A stretch of DNA of 64,000 nt, from the NCBI GenBank assembly GCA_010093605.1, contig MU004198.1, forward strand, positions 502,456 through 566,455, read 5' to 3'. Source of the stretch: Lophium mytilinum (taxonomy: Eukaryota; Ascomycota; Dothideomycetes; Mytilinidiales; Mytilinidiaceae). A program made the position numbers and the translations under genes. This document shows, piece after piece, positions 33,763-45,928 of this stretch (position 1 is the first letter of the stretch; each line of letters starts with the position of its first letter). The notes under the pieces are model-generated. The model had not been told where the DNA came from. It worked only from the letters and a program-made list of their open reading frames with translations, and did not search any database.

Positions 33763-34025
33763 GTTGGGAGAAATGTTGCTGCTCGAGCTTCGAGAAAAAA
33801 GTTTAGAGATTGGAAAATATGGGGCGGGGTGGGAGTTTTTCCGGGGCCGTGCATCTGGTCCGTGCACATCCCTGCGCACGGGCTAAAAAGTCACGACCTC
33901 ACTCGCTGCTCTGACCGTGATGACTTTCTCCCACATCTTTCTGTTCCCTATTTATACCTCTGGAACAGATGTATCGTTAGTAGTACCTACTCGTTGTTCG
34001 GGGAGCCTTTGCTGGAGCGGATGCC
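33763..34025. promoter_or_regulatory. Short bidirectional promoter, RRP5 / BRE4-like gene
   Basis: Only 263 bases separate the two divergent start codons, so promoter elements must be shared or overlap. It contains a G-rich GGGGCGGGGTGGG around 33820-33832. Confidence 0.5.
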
Positions 34026-37000
34026 ATGGCAGGATCACCTGCGGAAGACTCTGTGAAGGGTCAAAGCCTCCCACAGAATTCTTTCTCCAAACTCCGCAAT
34101 GCCTGGAATTGGCTGGACATCGATTTGCAAGCCTTTCTGCAAATGGTAAAGTTTGCTTTCCCGCCAACTATTGGTCTATGCATCTTCCAGTCGGACAGTA
34201 TCTCAAGTACCTTCACGACCGTAGGATACTTGATTGCTGTCGCTGGCGTTCTGGCCTCAACTTTGACTCCACGAGCCGCCTTCATTCAAAACATCATTGT
34301 AGACGTCTTCGCAATTTCATTGGCTACCGCGGTCGCTTTGCTAGCAATGTGGAGTGCAATTCAGGCTCGGAAACATACTACAGCTCCAGGGGCGCCTTTG
34401 ACTGATTATAACTCGTCAGCCGCTGCCGTCGTTGGTGTATGGCTTTTCGCTACGGTATATTTTATCAATGTACGTCACTTTTGTGTGTTTCGTTCTTTTG
34501 TACCATTACCCATCGACTAAATCCTGTTCAGTGTCTAAAATCAGCAATGCCGCAATTCAGGTTTGCCTACGTCATGGCCTCGATAATCACTGTCGTTACT
34601 TTGGCTTCTGCTCCTCAGATGACCGAAATAGGCGCAGCGCTCAGGGTTGCTAGACAGCTGTTCGGGGCTTTGCTGCTCGGCCTTGCTATTGCTACTGGTA
34701 TCTCTCTTCTCTTCCGTCCATCGACTTCGCGGAAGCTAGTTCTTCGGAATATCACCGACTATTTGGACAGCATACGGAAGGTTCTCGAAGCACAGTCCAC
34801 ATTCTTGAGAAGTATAGAGAACAAAAACATGTTTCATTCATCTTCAGAGTCGAATTCGCTCCGCAGTGAACTCAAGAAGCTTCGACTGGTCAACAATAAG
34901 CTGTTCTCTGACATGAAATTCGCCAAGAAAGAAGTAGCATACGGCTATCTCGATGCCAAAGATTTGTCAGAAATACATCGCTTGCTCCGTGCTGTGTTTC
35001 TTCCCATTGCTGGTATGAATCAGATGATTGACATTTTCGAAAGGTTGGCCAAAATGCATGGATGGAGTACCCTTTCCCGAGACGAACGAGCAGCTCCTGA
35101 AACGGAGAGCGAGCGAATCATCATGGGAGAGTACGAGGGTATGATGCAAGCTCTCCACAGCCCGATCGGAGATATCTCCAATTCTATGTACGAAGCTATC
35201 GACCACGTCTCGACTGTCCTGAAGCTTGCAAAGCCCGCTTCACAGCCCGCTGACGAAGAGGCTAACTCGACTTCTTCGCCAGGTCATGACAATTTCTCGC
35301 AATATCTACAAGGACAGATTGATGTGTTTGACGAGAAACGCAGGAGTATTTTGAAATTCTGGGTTGACGACACAAGCGTCACCCTTTCGCCAGTCAAGAC
35401 AAGAAACAGTATGTGGCCAGACACATCCATTGAAAATGACGATCTTTTCGCAACACACAAACAACGACAGCTTTTCGTACTACTTTACGTAAGTCTCATT
35501 TCATTAGGTCATACCCAGTTCACACCCGAATATCGAGACATATGTTTGTGTATGCTATAGTGCTTCTATGAAAGTATTCAAAAGAGTTCGAAAGCGAGAA
35601 GACTCTGTTTGGAGACGCTCCGCTGGGTAGACGGTCACCAGAAAGCGTTCAAGCGCCATCCCAACTCCGGTGATATTGAGTGCCACACATCGTCTGTAGC
35701 TTTAAGATATGCATCACAGTGCTTTGAGTTTGGAAATCCGGGTACACTGGAATAATTTCGCAAAAGTCTAGATGTATTCCTGCTAATGAGTAACGATTCG
35801 TACAGATCCTCTATCTATATTGGGCATCAAGCCAAGCCTTGCTTAAGCTTGCCCAGTTTGCCGACGCTCGATTAAAGAACGGAACCATGTCTAAAAAACG
35901 GTTTCTTTTCCCAGGCCGCAAAAATTTGAAGAAATTTCTGAGACTCTCGTCAACAGTCACCAAAGATGAAAATGACGATTGTGAATCAGCGCCCGACCCA
36001 ATCCACGATCTAGGGGAAGCATTTAACTCTCGTAAAGATCCAGAACACCTTGCTGCCGAGGGCTGGCTGCAAGAAATCGGAGAGGTCCTGCGAGCCATCG
36101 CCAACATGCTCCGATCTAAACATTCCTCATTCGGGTTCCGAGTGGCATGTGCAATTATGTCCGTTGCCATCATGTCCCTCATACGAGAAACTCAGCATTT
36201 CTACGTTGAGCAACGTATATTCTGGGGAGCAATCTACTGTGCCCTATCCATGGTCCGAACGGCGGGCCAGTCGATGTTCATCTTCTTCCTCCGTGCCTGT
36301 GGCATTCTTGTCGGAGCAGCCGCTGCATACCCGGTGTTCTATATCGCCGATGGCCATAGTCCGGGAGTCCTCGTAATTTACTTCCTTTGTGTAACAATGT
36401 TCGCCTATATTCCAGTCAAAGCACCACGGTTTGCTCTAGTAGGTATCATGGCTACCGTGACTACCACCATCATCATTGGTTACGAGCTGCAAGTAAAGAA
36501 GATCGGACAGACTGTGGCAACATCTAACGACCAAAAATATTACCCGCTCTATCTTCTGGCCCCGTACCGAGCAGTAGTATGCCTTGGTGGCATCGCAGTC
36601 GCCTTCATATTTACAGGCTTTCCGTTTCCGATTTCCGAGCGTTCTGAGGTCAGAAAGTACCTCGGCAGCGCACTTTACCTTGGAGCCCGTCATCACGCGG
36701 TGGTGCAAGCTACGATAGCGGCACGCATCCGTGGCGATGAAGGCGACATGAAGCTGAAATCGAGCCCCGGGCGCAGACTGGAAACGGAGCGAACAAAACT
36801 GTTCACGAAACAGTTGATACTAGTATCCAGATTGAGAGAGCTCTCAGACTTTACAAAATGGCAAGTTCCTCTAGACGCCAGATTTCCGAAGGAAACTTAC
36901 GACTCAATCATCAACGTATTCGAAAACCTATGTACTTACACAGCTCTTATTGGATATGCCTCGACTTCGTTCGTAATTCCACAGGAGGGACTATCAGAGG

Positions 37001-37462
37001 AGCATTCGGCTTGGCAAACGACGCTCACGAACCTGCTCAAGAGCCTTCAGCATACCGCCGACGACGTATCAAGCGTGTTGTGCCTCCTATCCTCGAGTAT
37101 TCTCAACGCACAGCCGCTCCCACCGCATCTCCGCTTGCCACGGCCTTACGAACTTGTCAAGCGTCTGCAGACCATGGACAGGGATGTGCTCGATGTGGAA
37201 CATGTTACGGAGCCAGCGTATTCGGGGTTTGCAATTATGCAAATTGCGAGCAAGGCTGTGATTGCGGACTTGCGCACACTTACTGAGTGAGTTGGTGATC
37301 TTATGACGTTCAATTATGTTTGACATCACAGCTATAATTATGGGCCCTTTAACTAACACACATAGTCTTGTTAGGGAGCTCGTGGGAGAACTTGACTTCT
37401 CTTACCGCTATAACGGGCCATGGTCGGATGCAGAAAGTCAGGAAAAGGGAAAAAGGTCTTAA
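34026..37462 (+). CDS. BRE4/ArAE-2-type multi-pass membrane protein
   Basis: Belongs to the fungal aromatic-acid-exporter-like family related to the fission-yeast brefeldin-A-sensitivity protein; a putative ER or plasma-membrane transporter. Exon 1 (34026-34469) begins MAGSPAEDSVKG and contains FLQMVKFAFPPTIGLCIF and several membrane helices. Exon 2 (34532-35488) has more helices (FGALLLGLAIATGISLLF) and a long cytosolic loop. The next exon starts at 35561 (CFYESIQKSSKAR). Its 3' boundary is uncertain, because the obvious donor at 35742 does not keep frame, whereas one near 35697 does. The large exon from about 35816 holds the second membrane domain (WGAIYCALSMVRTAGQSMFI, FLRACGILVGAAAAYPVF). 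A GTGAGT donor overlaps the apparent stop at 37288; splicing to about 37374 adds LVRELVGELDFSYRYNGPW and ends at 37462. Total about 1,030-1,060 residues. Confidence 0.8.
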
Positions 37463-38104
37463 ATGATTTCGACGAACTTACCGGGGCTGGGCTGGTTCGA
37501 TATCCCGATTCCTCCTCCGTCACCGGGAAGAGTGAAGGATGGGTGGCACATCCCGCAATAACCATCTCATGACATCTATCGTTGCCATCTTTGTTGTTCT
37601 TGGAACCTTTCGATGCTGTACCATCAGAAGTGTTGGCATCTATGTAAGCTGTATGATATTTCCATCGCTCTAGAAGTCTGCTGACGCCCCTGCGGGCCCG
37701 TCCAGCAATGCTGCATACCAGTCACCAGAAGCGACTTTAACACCTTCAAGCCAACGGGCATTCAGCTTGTCAAGGACGTAGTTTGGGTCTTGTATACAGA
37801 GAGGCTTCTAGTGCTGATGAAGTGGGCAGGATCCTTCGATGAAGATGCTTGCATAGGGAGTCGAAGATTGAGCCATGGCAGAATAGCAAAAATGGCATTT
37901 ACTTATATACAGAAGCAGTCTCTAGCGTTTGCGAAGCGGCCTTGGCGTCCGCGGATAGCAAAACAATCCGCCGCCCCTGCGCCTCGCTTTGCACCTCATC
38001 TTCCTTGACCGCGCTCTTGATTGCACGACACCCTACTTCACATAGTACCTACAGTCTCGTCAAGTGTAGATGATATTCCTATCGGAATATTCTCTCTTGG
38101 TAAG
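37463..38104. other. Intergenic region 3' of the BRE4-like gene
   Basis: No gene supported. Short plus-strand frames around 37790-38073 show no motif. Confidence 0.35.
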
Positions 38105-38570
38105 ATGGTGAGCGAAAGGGCCCACAAAAATATCGCTGCCGCCATTAAAGCGCAGAATGCGAGAAACGCGATCAACAACGCCAGGATGCTCGCGCGGAGG
38201 GCCGCGGAGTTGGCCGAGCGTAACGCTGCAGCTGGAGCGTCATCGACAGCTGTCGCAGGGACGCTCATCAAGAAGGAAGAAACGCATGCGGAGCCAGCTA
38301 GTTCGATCACTCCTCGATACGGGGATGGGCATGTTTCGTGAGCTACAAAAAAAGCTCATCGCCTTGAGAGACACAATCGATGATCTCGAAGCAGCGGTCC
38401 AAGCAACTGACACCCAACTCAGCGGGTCCAGCAAAGCTTCGGAAGCGTGCAAGGACGTTTTCAAATTTGAAGGCATGCTGGAAGCTATCTCCATATCAGT
38501 GGAGAGCTTTGACACGAGCCTCATTGAAAGTACGAAAGCTCTCAATCGTTTGACGACGTCGGACGAGTAA
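38105..38570 (+). pseudogene. Small frame-broken helical ORF, unknown
   Basis: From the ATG at 38105, MVSERAHKNIAAAIKAQNAR and NAINNARMLARRAAELAERN look like a charged alpha-helix, but the frame stops at 38339-38341. Starting a few bases earlier in another frame, MFRELQKKLIALRDTIDDLE ... ALNRLTTSDE runs to 38570 and also looks helical and coding-like. The two halves do not join by any evident GT-AG intron. Either a frameshift has broken a small host gene of about 150 residues, or the junction uses an intron I could not recognise. No homology recognised; no neighbour gives context. Confidence 0.3.
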
Positions 38571-40047
38571 AGCTCGTACCTCACAGTCACTCTGTCTCAG
38601 CTAGGTAATACTTTTTCCTACAGGCAGATTTGTCCGCAAAGCTTCTCTGCGCCTGTGCAGCTTACGCGTGGCTGCTCATGGCATTTCCTTCTCTCTTCTA
38701 CAATCTAAATGTCGGAGAAGCCTTTTTGCGCCCGTGCAGTTTGCTCGCGGCGTTCTCTTCTTTGGCAGCTCATGTCATTTTCCTTTACTTCTTCAACGAC
38801 AGCTATGTCGGCGAGGCGTCTCTGCGCCCGCGCACTCTACGCGTGGCTGCTTGAGTAACGTTCGTTGGACGAAAGAGTCTACGAACACATCCTGTGCATT
38901 AACATGCACCAAGCTACTACATCGAATAATGAAGTGGTATTTATGGCGACGTTTCCTTTACTTCTTTACGGATTCATGTCCGCGAAGTCTCTACGCACCC
39001 GCGTATTTCGCGCATGGTTGCTTGAGTAACTTTCTTCAGACGAAAGAGTCGACGAACACATCGTTTGCATTGAAATGCACGAAGCTATTACATCGAATGA
39101 TGAAGTAGTCTTCACGTCGACGAATGTCGTCCTTTGCGCTTTGCTAACAGCAAAGCGCATTAAACTTCAGTGAATTGCTTGCACTTCTACGTAGTGCTGA
39201 GGATCATTAACCTGTTAAGGGTGAAGCTAAGTCAAGCAATCCGATAAGGAATACTCCCATCGCAATACAGAACTCTTTTGACAGCTCACGCGGATAGATT
39301 CTGAAACCGCAATTTCAAATTACCGGTACCCTCGTCCCAGTTCTACGACAAGACAGTGGTGCCGATGATGGATTTACACAGGATCGAAGGAAGGATGATA
39401 CTGAAACATCATCTGATGATGGCATGGGGGTGATGTTGGGAGACCTAGCATAAGCGGAAATGTACGACCGGCGCAATGCTCGCATTTCCGGACGTATCCC
39501 TCGCATCGTTCATACGCTTTTGCTATTATCCTGCTGAACGTGCTGCATAAGCTTGTTGATCAATATCTGAGAGATCGGTCATAGGTCACGGGAGCTAGCT
39601 ACGGACCCTTTCCTCCTTTGTCTCCAGATGGCGCCGGTCCACCTGGAAAGGCGCACTTCATCAAATCTTGAATCCCTGCGGACACTGATGCCAAATAACG
39701 TTCATCTATATTTCCCGCTACCTTTGGGTAAGCTTAGCGTACACATGGCGGGCACCAATTGGAAATCGACTTCCGAACGTGAACGTTCCCTTCCCGCGCC
39801 ATCACGGCGGATGCAGTTACCGTTTTCCTGAACTACTCGCTAATCTCCACTTGCAGCACCTACCCTAACCTAGGAAGCTTTTGGGAGACGCAAAACATAT
39901 CTAGTTTGTTGGGCTATCCGGCGCCAATTGATATACTTTGCTCCGTGGAATTGAGCTTCTTCTGATAGCCCTCAAAGTGTTAACATATAACTCAAGAGGC
40001 AGGGGACTCCTTCACCTTCCAAGTGAAAGGATCTGTCTCATCTAGAA
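38571..40047. other. Gene-poor region with degenerate repeat
   Basis: Apart from the tandem repeat at 38628-39122, nothing convincing was found. A pair of short frames at 39315-39506 (minus) and 39628-39831 (plus) lack motifs. The last 150 bases are probably the promoter of the SDR gene at 40048. Confidence 0.35.
38628..39122 (+). repeat. Degenerate tandem repeat, four core copies
   Basis: A core of about 50 bases resembling TCCGCGAAGTCTCTACGCAC and CCGCGCACTCTACGCGTGGC recurs at about 38630, 38708, 38808 and 38980. The last two copies are longer (about 145 bases) and share TTGCTTGAGTAAC, GACGAAAGAGTC, ACGAACACATC and ACATCGAATGATGAAGT, with a 172-base period. Frames opened by the repeat carry stops and are not genes. 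Confidence 0.7.
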
Positions 40048-41127
40048 ATGTCTCATCTTGAAGCTGGAAATCTGTTCAATGTCAAAGACATGGTGTTCGT
40101 GGTCACCGGTGGAGGGACCGGAATCGGTGCAATGTTTGCAAGAGCTCTGGATATCAACGGCGCCGCAAAGGTCTATATCATCGGCCGTCGGCTCGACAAG
40201 CTCCAGGAAGTTGCGCAATCAGCGGTATGGACATTCTCTATTATCCGCTTGGCGCCAGCTTCTCTATTTCGGTCGTTGCTTGTAACCTCTAGTTGATGGA
40301 TCCAATGCAGACAAATCAAACCATTATTCCCATCCAGGGCGATATCACTTCCAAAGAATCCCTCACAACCATCGCTGAGCGGATCACCTCCGAAGTTAGT
40401 TTCGTCAACGCCGTAATCGCGAACTCGGGCGCCGCGGGCCCTAGACTCGACGCTCTTCCGAAGTCACCACCACCTTCTCTTGCAGATCTTCATGCTTTCC
40501 TCTGGGCGACACCCCCTGCTGAATTCAACGAGACCTTCTTTGTTAACACCACCGCGGCATTTTACACACTGCTTGCGTTCCTCCCACTCCTCGACGCAGG
40601 CAACAAAGACGCAAGAAGCCCCACGGTCCGAGATGGAGGTAGTGTAAAGAGCCAGTTCGTTGCAACGAGCAGTATTGGTGGGTTTAGTCGCAGACCGGGA
40701 ATGGGGTATGCGTATGCAGCGAGTAAAGCTGCGATCATTCATCTGGTGAAGCAGATGAGCACGTGCTTGGCAGACTACCACATCAGGTGCAACAGCTTCT
40801 GTCCCGGCATCTATCCCAGTGATATGAGCCAAGTGAGATGTTATCGGTCATTCGAGTAAGAACTAGCTAATGATTTTATCTAGGGTATGATAGGTAAAGA
40901 TGACCGCACAGCAATGGGCTCGGTCAGTGGAGATATCGTTCCACTTACTAGAATTGGTAATGATGAGGTAGGTTCCGCTCTGCGATCGCTGAAGTCTTCC
41001 GGGCTAATGTCTATAGGACGCCGCTGGGGCGCTGCTGTTTCTTTGCAGTCGGGCTGGCGCGTATATCAATGGGAATATCTTGATCTCAGACGGCGGTAGG
41101 ATGTCAATTGTACCGGCTACCTACTGA
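40048..41127 (+). CDS. Short-chain dehydrogenase/reductase, cluster gene 1
   Basis: NAD(P)-dependent oxidoreductase of the classical SDR fold. The start at 40048 gives MSHLEAGNLFNVKDMVFVVT followed by the cofactor motif GGGTGIGAMFARAL. Introns (40228-40293, about 40829-40882, about 40967-41015) join QSA to LMDPMQTNQTIIPIQGDITS; SDMSQ to GMIGKDDRTAMGSV; and GNDE to DAAGALLFLCSRAGAYINGN. The NNAG motif is the variant ANSGAAG, the active site ATSSIGGFSR with YAYAASKAAI, and the C terminus ILISDGGRMSIVPATY, the usual SDR end. About 300 residues. First gene of a strand-alternating metabolic cluster; convergent with the MFS transporter, 227 bases away. Confidence 0.88.
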
Positions 41128-41354
41128 GCCTACGAAAATCTGGTTGTTGCAAGCATCTAACCGACTTGAAGAGGTCTCGTAGCCGAAGTCCTTAGTGCAC
41201 TAGAAACTCGATTCTATTCTACAAGATCAACCCTCTTGATTCAAATCAAGCATCTGAAGCCATGAGAATCAAACATAGAAGATATTCCGCATAGAGCATT
41301 TAATTAGTACGTTATTAGACTATCCTTAAGTCTCCCCATCGACAAGATAAACGA

Positions 41355-43530
41355 TTACAGGTGTGTCTCCTCGATATGTTTACGATGATACTTCTCGCCT
41401 ACAGTCTCCTCATCCCCCTTCCGTCCCTGCAGAGTTGCAGCCACAGACCGCGTCATCAATTTATCAATGTCGGCGATGAAGAAGGAGACAATAATAGCCA
41501 GCCCTCCGAAGGCAATCGACACGAGGAATATCGTTCGATACGCATCCATGTATGCGTGTTGGTACGCCTTCCCGCCTGCTACAAGGACTTGAGGTGTGAG
41601 GCCTTTCACGGCGGCAAGGAGCTTGGGCGAGCCCCCAGCTGCAATTGCGGTCCTTGAAGAATGATTAGTCTAACTCGGGTGGAACGAGTGGTGCAGCAGG
41701 GCGATAGGATTTAGGTCTTACATGTAGTCGAGAACCGACGTGGCTGGTAAGCCTGCCTTGATGACAGCCGCCGGGACTTGGGCGGGAATGGTCTTCCCGA
41801 CTCGAGTAGCAAGTACGACGCTGTAGATGGTGCTAGCGACCGTGCTGATGGCGCTACGAGAGGATCCCGCAATACCGGCAGCGGTACCAATCTCCTGCTG
41901 ATCGGTGATGACGATGGTGCAGATAGGTAGGACCAGAGCCTCGTTCCAGCCGACGAAAATGGTCGCGATGAAGACAATTCCCATGGCGGTTCCAGGGGTT
42001 TCGGGCGTGCACACAGCCATCAGACCCAACAGAAGGGTGCCGAGGGAAATCACGGTGATACATTGGTATTTCCTGTGGACGTTAGTAGAGCTCACTGCCA
42101 AGGCTGTATAATCAAAGGTAAGCTTACCAGAATCCGAGATTCTTTGCGATACTTCCTATATCACCATCAAATTAGCATCACTCCAAAGACCATAAACAGT
42201 CAATACACAAACGTACCGCCGATGATCTCTCCGACTGTTATACCAACACCGACAAGGCATGATACAATTCCAACCCAGGAGGTCCGGCCGTTGCCGTATA
42301 CAGATGCTGCCATCTGAGGCCAGATGATTGCTTGCGAGTAGTAGACACTAGCGCCGAGAGAGAGAGACAACATCGCTGGGGTAAAGCCCTTGGTCCGGAA
42401 AATGTGCATTGGGAGCAAAGGCTCCTTGAGATCGACAAGAGTCTCGTAGAGGAAAAGTGCCACGAGGGATAGGAAGCCCACAACAATGAACGAGATGGTT
42501 TTCGGGTCTGTCCATGGGTAGAGACTGTCACCACCTGATGAGAGACCCAGAATGAACTGCGTTGAGGATTGCTGTTAGTCTTGTCTCTCCTTCGAGGTTA
42601 CGTATGAAGGTATAACTTACTAGGATCAGGCCTGCAGTGTACAGGAGAAGACCGATATAATCGAAGTTCTTTATATATTGCATCTTGGAATCTGTACCGT
42701 GCTTTTGGTGGAAGTTTGGCGGGAAGTAGAATATGCCATATAGGATTGCCGTTAGGCCGTTAAGGATGATCAAGAGGTAATAGCACCACCTCCATCCGGG
42801 ACCAGTTTTGGTAATGAGCGATGTGGAAATAGCAGCACCGAATCCAGCAGTAGGCAAACTGAAGATGAAGATGATGGCGTTGGCGATGAAACGATGTCGA
42901 ACTGGCACGATCTCCCCACTGATGAATGAATAGGAGTAACCCGTGCAAGCGGACAACCCGACGAGTGTTTGTCCGCCAATGAGCACAGGAATGGTTTTGG
43001 CTGTGGCTGCGATGATGGCACCGATGAGGCCCAGGATCGTTCCTCCTATGAAGAACCAACGGCGACCGAATATGTCCTATTGTCGGATATTAGCATATTG
43101 GAGACGAAAACTATTCGGTACAAGCCGAGTTTGGATGATGAAGATTCAACTTACAGATAACCGGCCGACGAGGAGTAAGCCAACAGCGAGACCAATTGTA
43201 TACACGAGTGCGAGCCAGATGATGCTACTGGAAGGACCCAAAGCTACACTGATATCGCCAAGAACTGGTGCGATCAATGCAAAACCAGCAGTCGAGGCCT
43301 GTGAAAACGTCAATTAGCTTCGAATTCGAGGACGACGACAAGTCACTTACCGCCAAGTTCATTCCAATGGCCAGGAAAGTTCCTATAAAATACGGCGATC
43401 GCCAATAACCCGCGGGCAACTCTTCAGACTCGACGGCGAAGCCATGGGCAGCGATAGTATCTTCGCGTTGCAACTCGTTGCTGTTGTTGACGTGCTCGAT
43501 AGCTTCGGAGTGCTGCTTTTCGACTTCCAT
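41355..43530 (-). CDS. MFS transporter, TRI12-like (14-TM)
   Basis: Predicted proton-coupled exporter or importer of small molecules in the plasma membrane, related to the fungal trichothecene efflux pump and siderophore transporters. From 43530: MEVEKQHSEAIEHVNNS, then GYWRSPYFIGTFLAIGMNLA. Introns lead to GFALIAPVLGDISVALGPS, then VGLLLVGRLSDIFGRRW (the MFS loop 2-3 motif), then GGTILGLIGAIIAATAKTIP, then the long central exon with GYSYSFISGEIVPVRHRF. Later exons supply DLKEPLLPMHIFRTKGFTPA, GTAAGIAGSSRSAISTVAST and the cytosolic end at 41355. At least six introns. Cargo cannot be deduced; its place in the cluster suggests the pathway's substrate or product. It shares a 997-base divergent promoter with the aldo-keto reductase. 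Confidence 0.88.
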
Positions 43531-44527
43531 GATGACCTGTCGTTTAGGCTTGGTTGAGGGATGCAAGTTACAAGAATGATACAAATTGGACTTGATATGG
43601 CAATATATCACCAAGTCACCGGAACTTAAGTCACAAGGACGTGGTCACCGGATTTCCGCGGATGTTAAATACTTGACCGACTCTGGCAGGCATTCTAAGC
43701 GCGGAGCATCCATTGTCTTGGAACTCTGAACCGTCTACCAATTTGTCGGGACGGCATAGCCGCGATCAGGGGTGGTCTTCATTCTGGACATGCTGGGTCG
43801 AGATCGATCCATTCCGTGCGCCGCAGATTGATGCTATTGCCCGAGAGAGACCGAAACAACACCATTCTCGAATGACAGGATATGGATGGGAGACCGTGAG
43901 AGGACTGAGAGAAAGTGGCGTCAAGCCTCGCGCTGACCTTTCCACAAGCTACCCCAGACATAGGTCCCACTTACCCCAGGTGTGGGACCGGTGTTGCGGA
44001 TAATCTGGGGACTAATTTAAAGCGTGCGGGGGTGGGTCATGAGTTGCCGTTAGCTCAGATATGACCCTCCGCGGGCGGCTTCAGTGCGGCTGAAGCCATG
44101 CTCAGCAGAGAAAAAGCATCTAAGTGCTACTGCAACTATCTTGCAGATTGCTCCATTTCAGGTCATATCCAGCCAAACGATAAAGGCTTCCGTGAATAGA
44201 GTTAGTACGTCTCGGACGGTCCAAACGACCGGACGTAAGCCTTTTGCGGAGCTATTATTGCGAAGTCGTGGTGTGATTGTTTTCCGAATGGCGGAAAAGT
44301 GTACCCGACTCAACACTATGCACGTCCCTATCGAGGATGTTCTGTTCGGGTTAGGAACATTTTTGTGACGCGTTTGTACCCAGGCGGTCTATGGTGCTTC
44401 AATCCATATGCAGGGGCATGTGTCAAATCTAATGGAATACTTTTATTCGTTTCAAGTCTAAGTCAACAAGGCAACGTAATCAGTCCTCTCAAAGCACCTC
44501 TTTCGATTCGATTCTAAGTCTGTAGCC
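43531..44527. promoter_or_regulatory. Divergent promoter D1 (MFS / AKR)
   Basis: Contains a palindromic CCGCGG at 43656-43661 and another at 44069-44074. GTGCGGGGGT at 44024-44033 includes the GCGGGG core seen in the other cluster promoters, but not the full TATGCGGGGT. No credible gene lies inside; the short frames at 43713-44003 and 44084-44368 lack motifs. Confidence 0.5.
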
Positions 44528-45714
44528 ATGTCTACGCTGCCACTCCGTCGTCTTGGGACAAATGGTCCTCTGGTATCCGCCATAGGCTTCGGCGCCATGG
44601 GCCTAAGCGTCTCATACGGCAAGGTTGACGAAAACAGCTCACGCTTCGAGGTTCTAGACAAGGCCTTGGAGCTCGGCTCGACTTTTTGGGACACTTCAGA
44701 CGTGTGTTAGTATTTGCAGACATGACCCCTGGTGTAGATTACCGAAGCTGAGTGTTGCTAGATGGAGATAGTGAGGATCTTCTTCGGCTGTGGTTTGAGC
44801 GTACAGGAAAACGTGACAGTGTATTCCTGGCCACCAAGTTCGCAGTCACCAAAGATGCAGACGGCAAGGCTACGGTCAGGTCCGATGCGGAGTTTGTCAT
44901 GCAGGCTTGCGAAAAAAGCTTGAAGAGGCTTGGAGTTGAAAATATCGATCTTTACTACTGCCATCGCGTGGATAAGACTACACCGATAGAGAAGACAGTC
45001 GCAGCGATGGCTGTACTCAAGAAGTATACCACCCTTCTTATCTTTGACTAGTCATCATGATGCTAACTTGCTAAGGCAGGGCAAAATTAGGGCGATAGGA
45101 CTGAGCGAAGTCTCTGCTGCCACTATCCGGCGTGCGGAGAAGGTCCACCATATCGACGCGGTACAGCTTGAGTACAGCCCATTCATGCTGGACATTGAGT
45201 CCCCTGAAATTGATGTCATGCGCACCTGTCGGGAGCTGGGAATTGCAATTGTAGCATACAGTCCTCTCGGAAGAGGCTTTCTGACTGGTCAAATCAAGTC
45301 ACCGGATGATTTTGAAGAAGGAGATTTCCGAAAGCATGCACCGAGATACAGCAAAGAGAACTTCCCGAAGAACTTGCGGCTCGTGGAAAATCTTCAGAAA
45401 ATAGCAAAAGGGAAGAAGTGCACTCCTGGGCAGTTGACTCTTGCATGGATCTTGGCTCAGGGAGAAGACGTCATCCCAATTCCGTAAGTGAACACTCACT
45501 TCAGAGTAAACGTTTTGAATAACCATTGTATAGTGGGACAAAGAAGGTGAAGTATCTGGAAGAGAACGTCAATGCAGCCAAGGTCAAGTTGTCGCCTACC
45601 GAAGTTCAAAACATTCGAGATGAGATTGAGAAAGTTGAAGTCGTGGGCGACAGGTATCCCGCTTTCTTTCAACAATACAGCTTTGGAGACACGCCACCTC
45701 TCGAGGGGACATAG
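44528..45714 (+). CDS. Aldo-keto reductase, cluster gene
   Basis: NADPH-dependent (alpha/beta)8-barrel oxidoreductase, similar to the fungal YakC/pyridoxal-reductase-like group. [20 protein letters not shown] and [11 protein letters not shown] open exon 1. Splicing after DTSDV (intron about 44708-44760) restores DTSDVYGDSEDL, giving the catalytic Asp and Tyr. The Lys is in FLATKFAV and the His in YYCHRVD, so the tetrad is complete. A second intron (about 45028-45078) joins VLKK to [12 protein letters not shown]. The cofactor region is [15 protein letters not shown] last intron (45485-45533) joins VIPIP to [15 protein letters not shown], the NADP-binding loop. Stop at 45712-45714, total about 340 residues. 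It probably reduces an aldehyde or ketone intermediate. Confidence 0.9.
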
Positions 45715-45928
45715 GCTAGTCCGAAGTGCTTAAGGATGTTTGATGGATGATAGTGTGTAGAGAGTTTCTTTTTCCCACTGGGTACCTAATAGCAGGGCGA
45801 CTTCTGACAGTGAGTATGATTGTGGTGAAGCAGTGGTATACCAGTGTGCCCAAACGTACGATCTATTGCTGTACCTCAAGATGAGCCGTGATTGAGCTTT
45901 ACAATGCGTTTGTTGGTACATGTATCTA

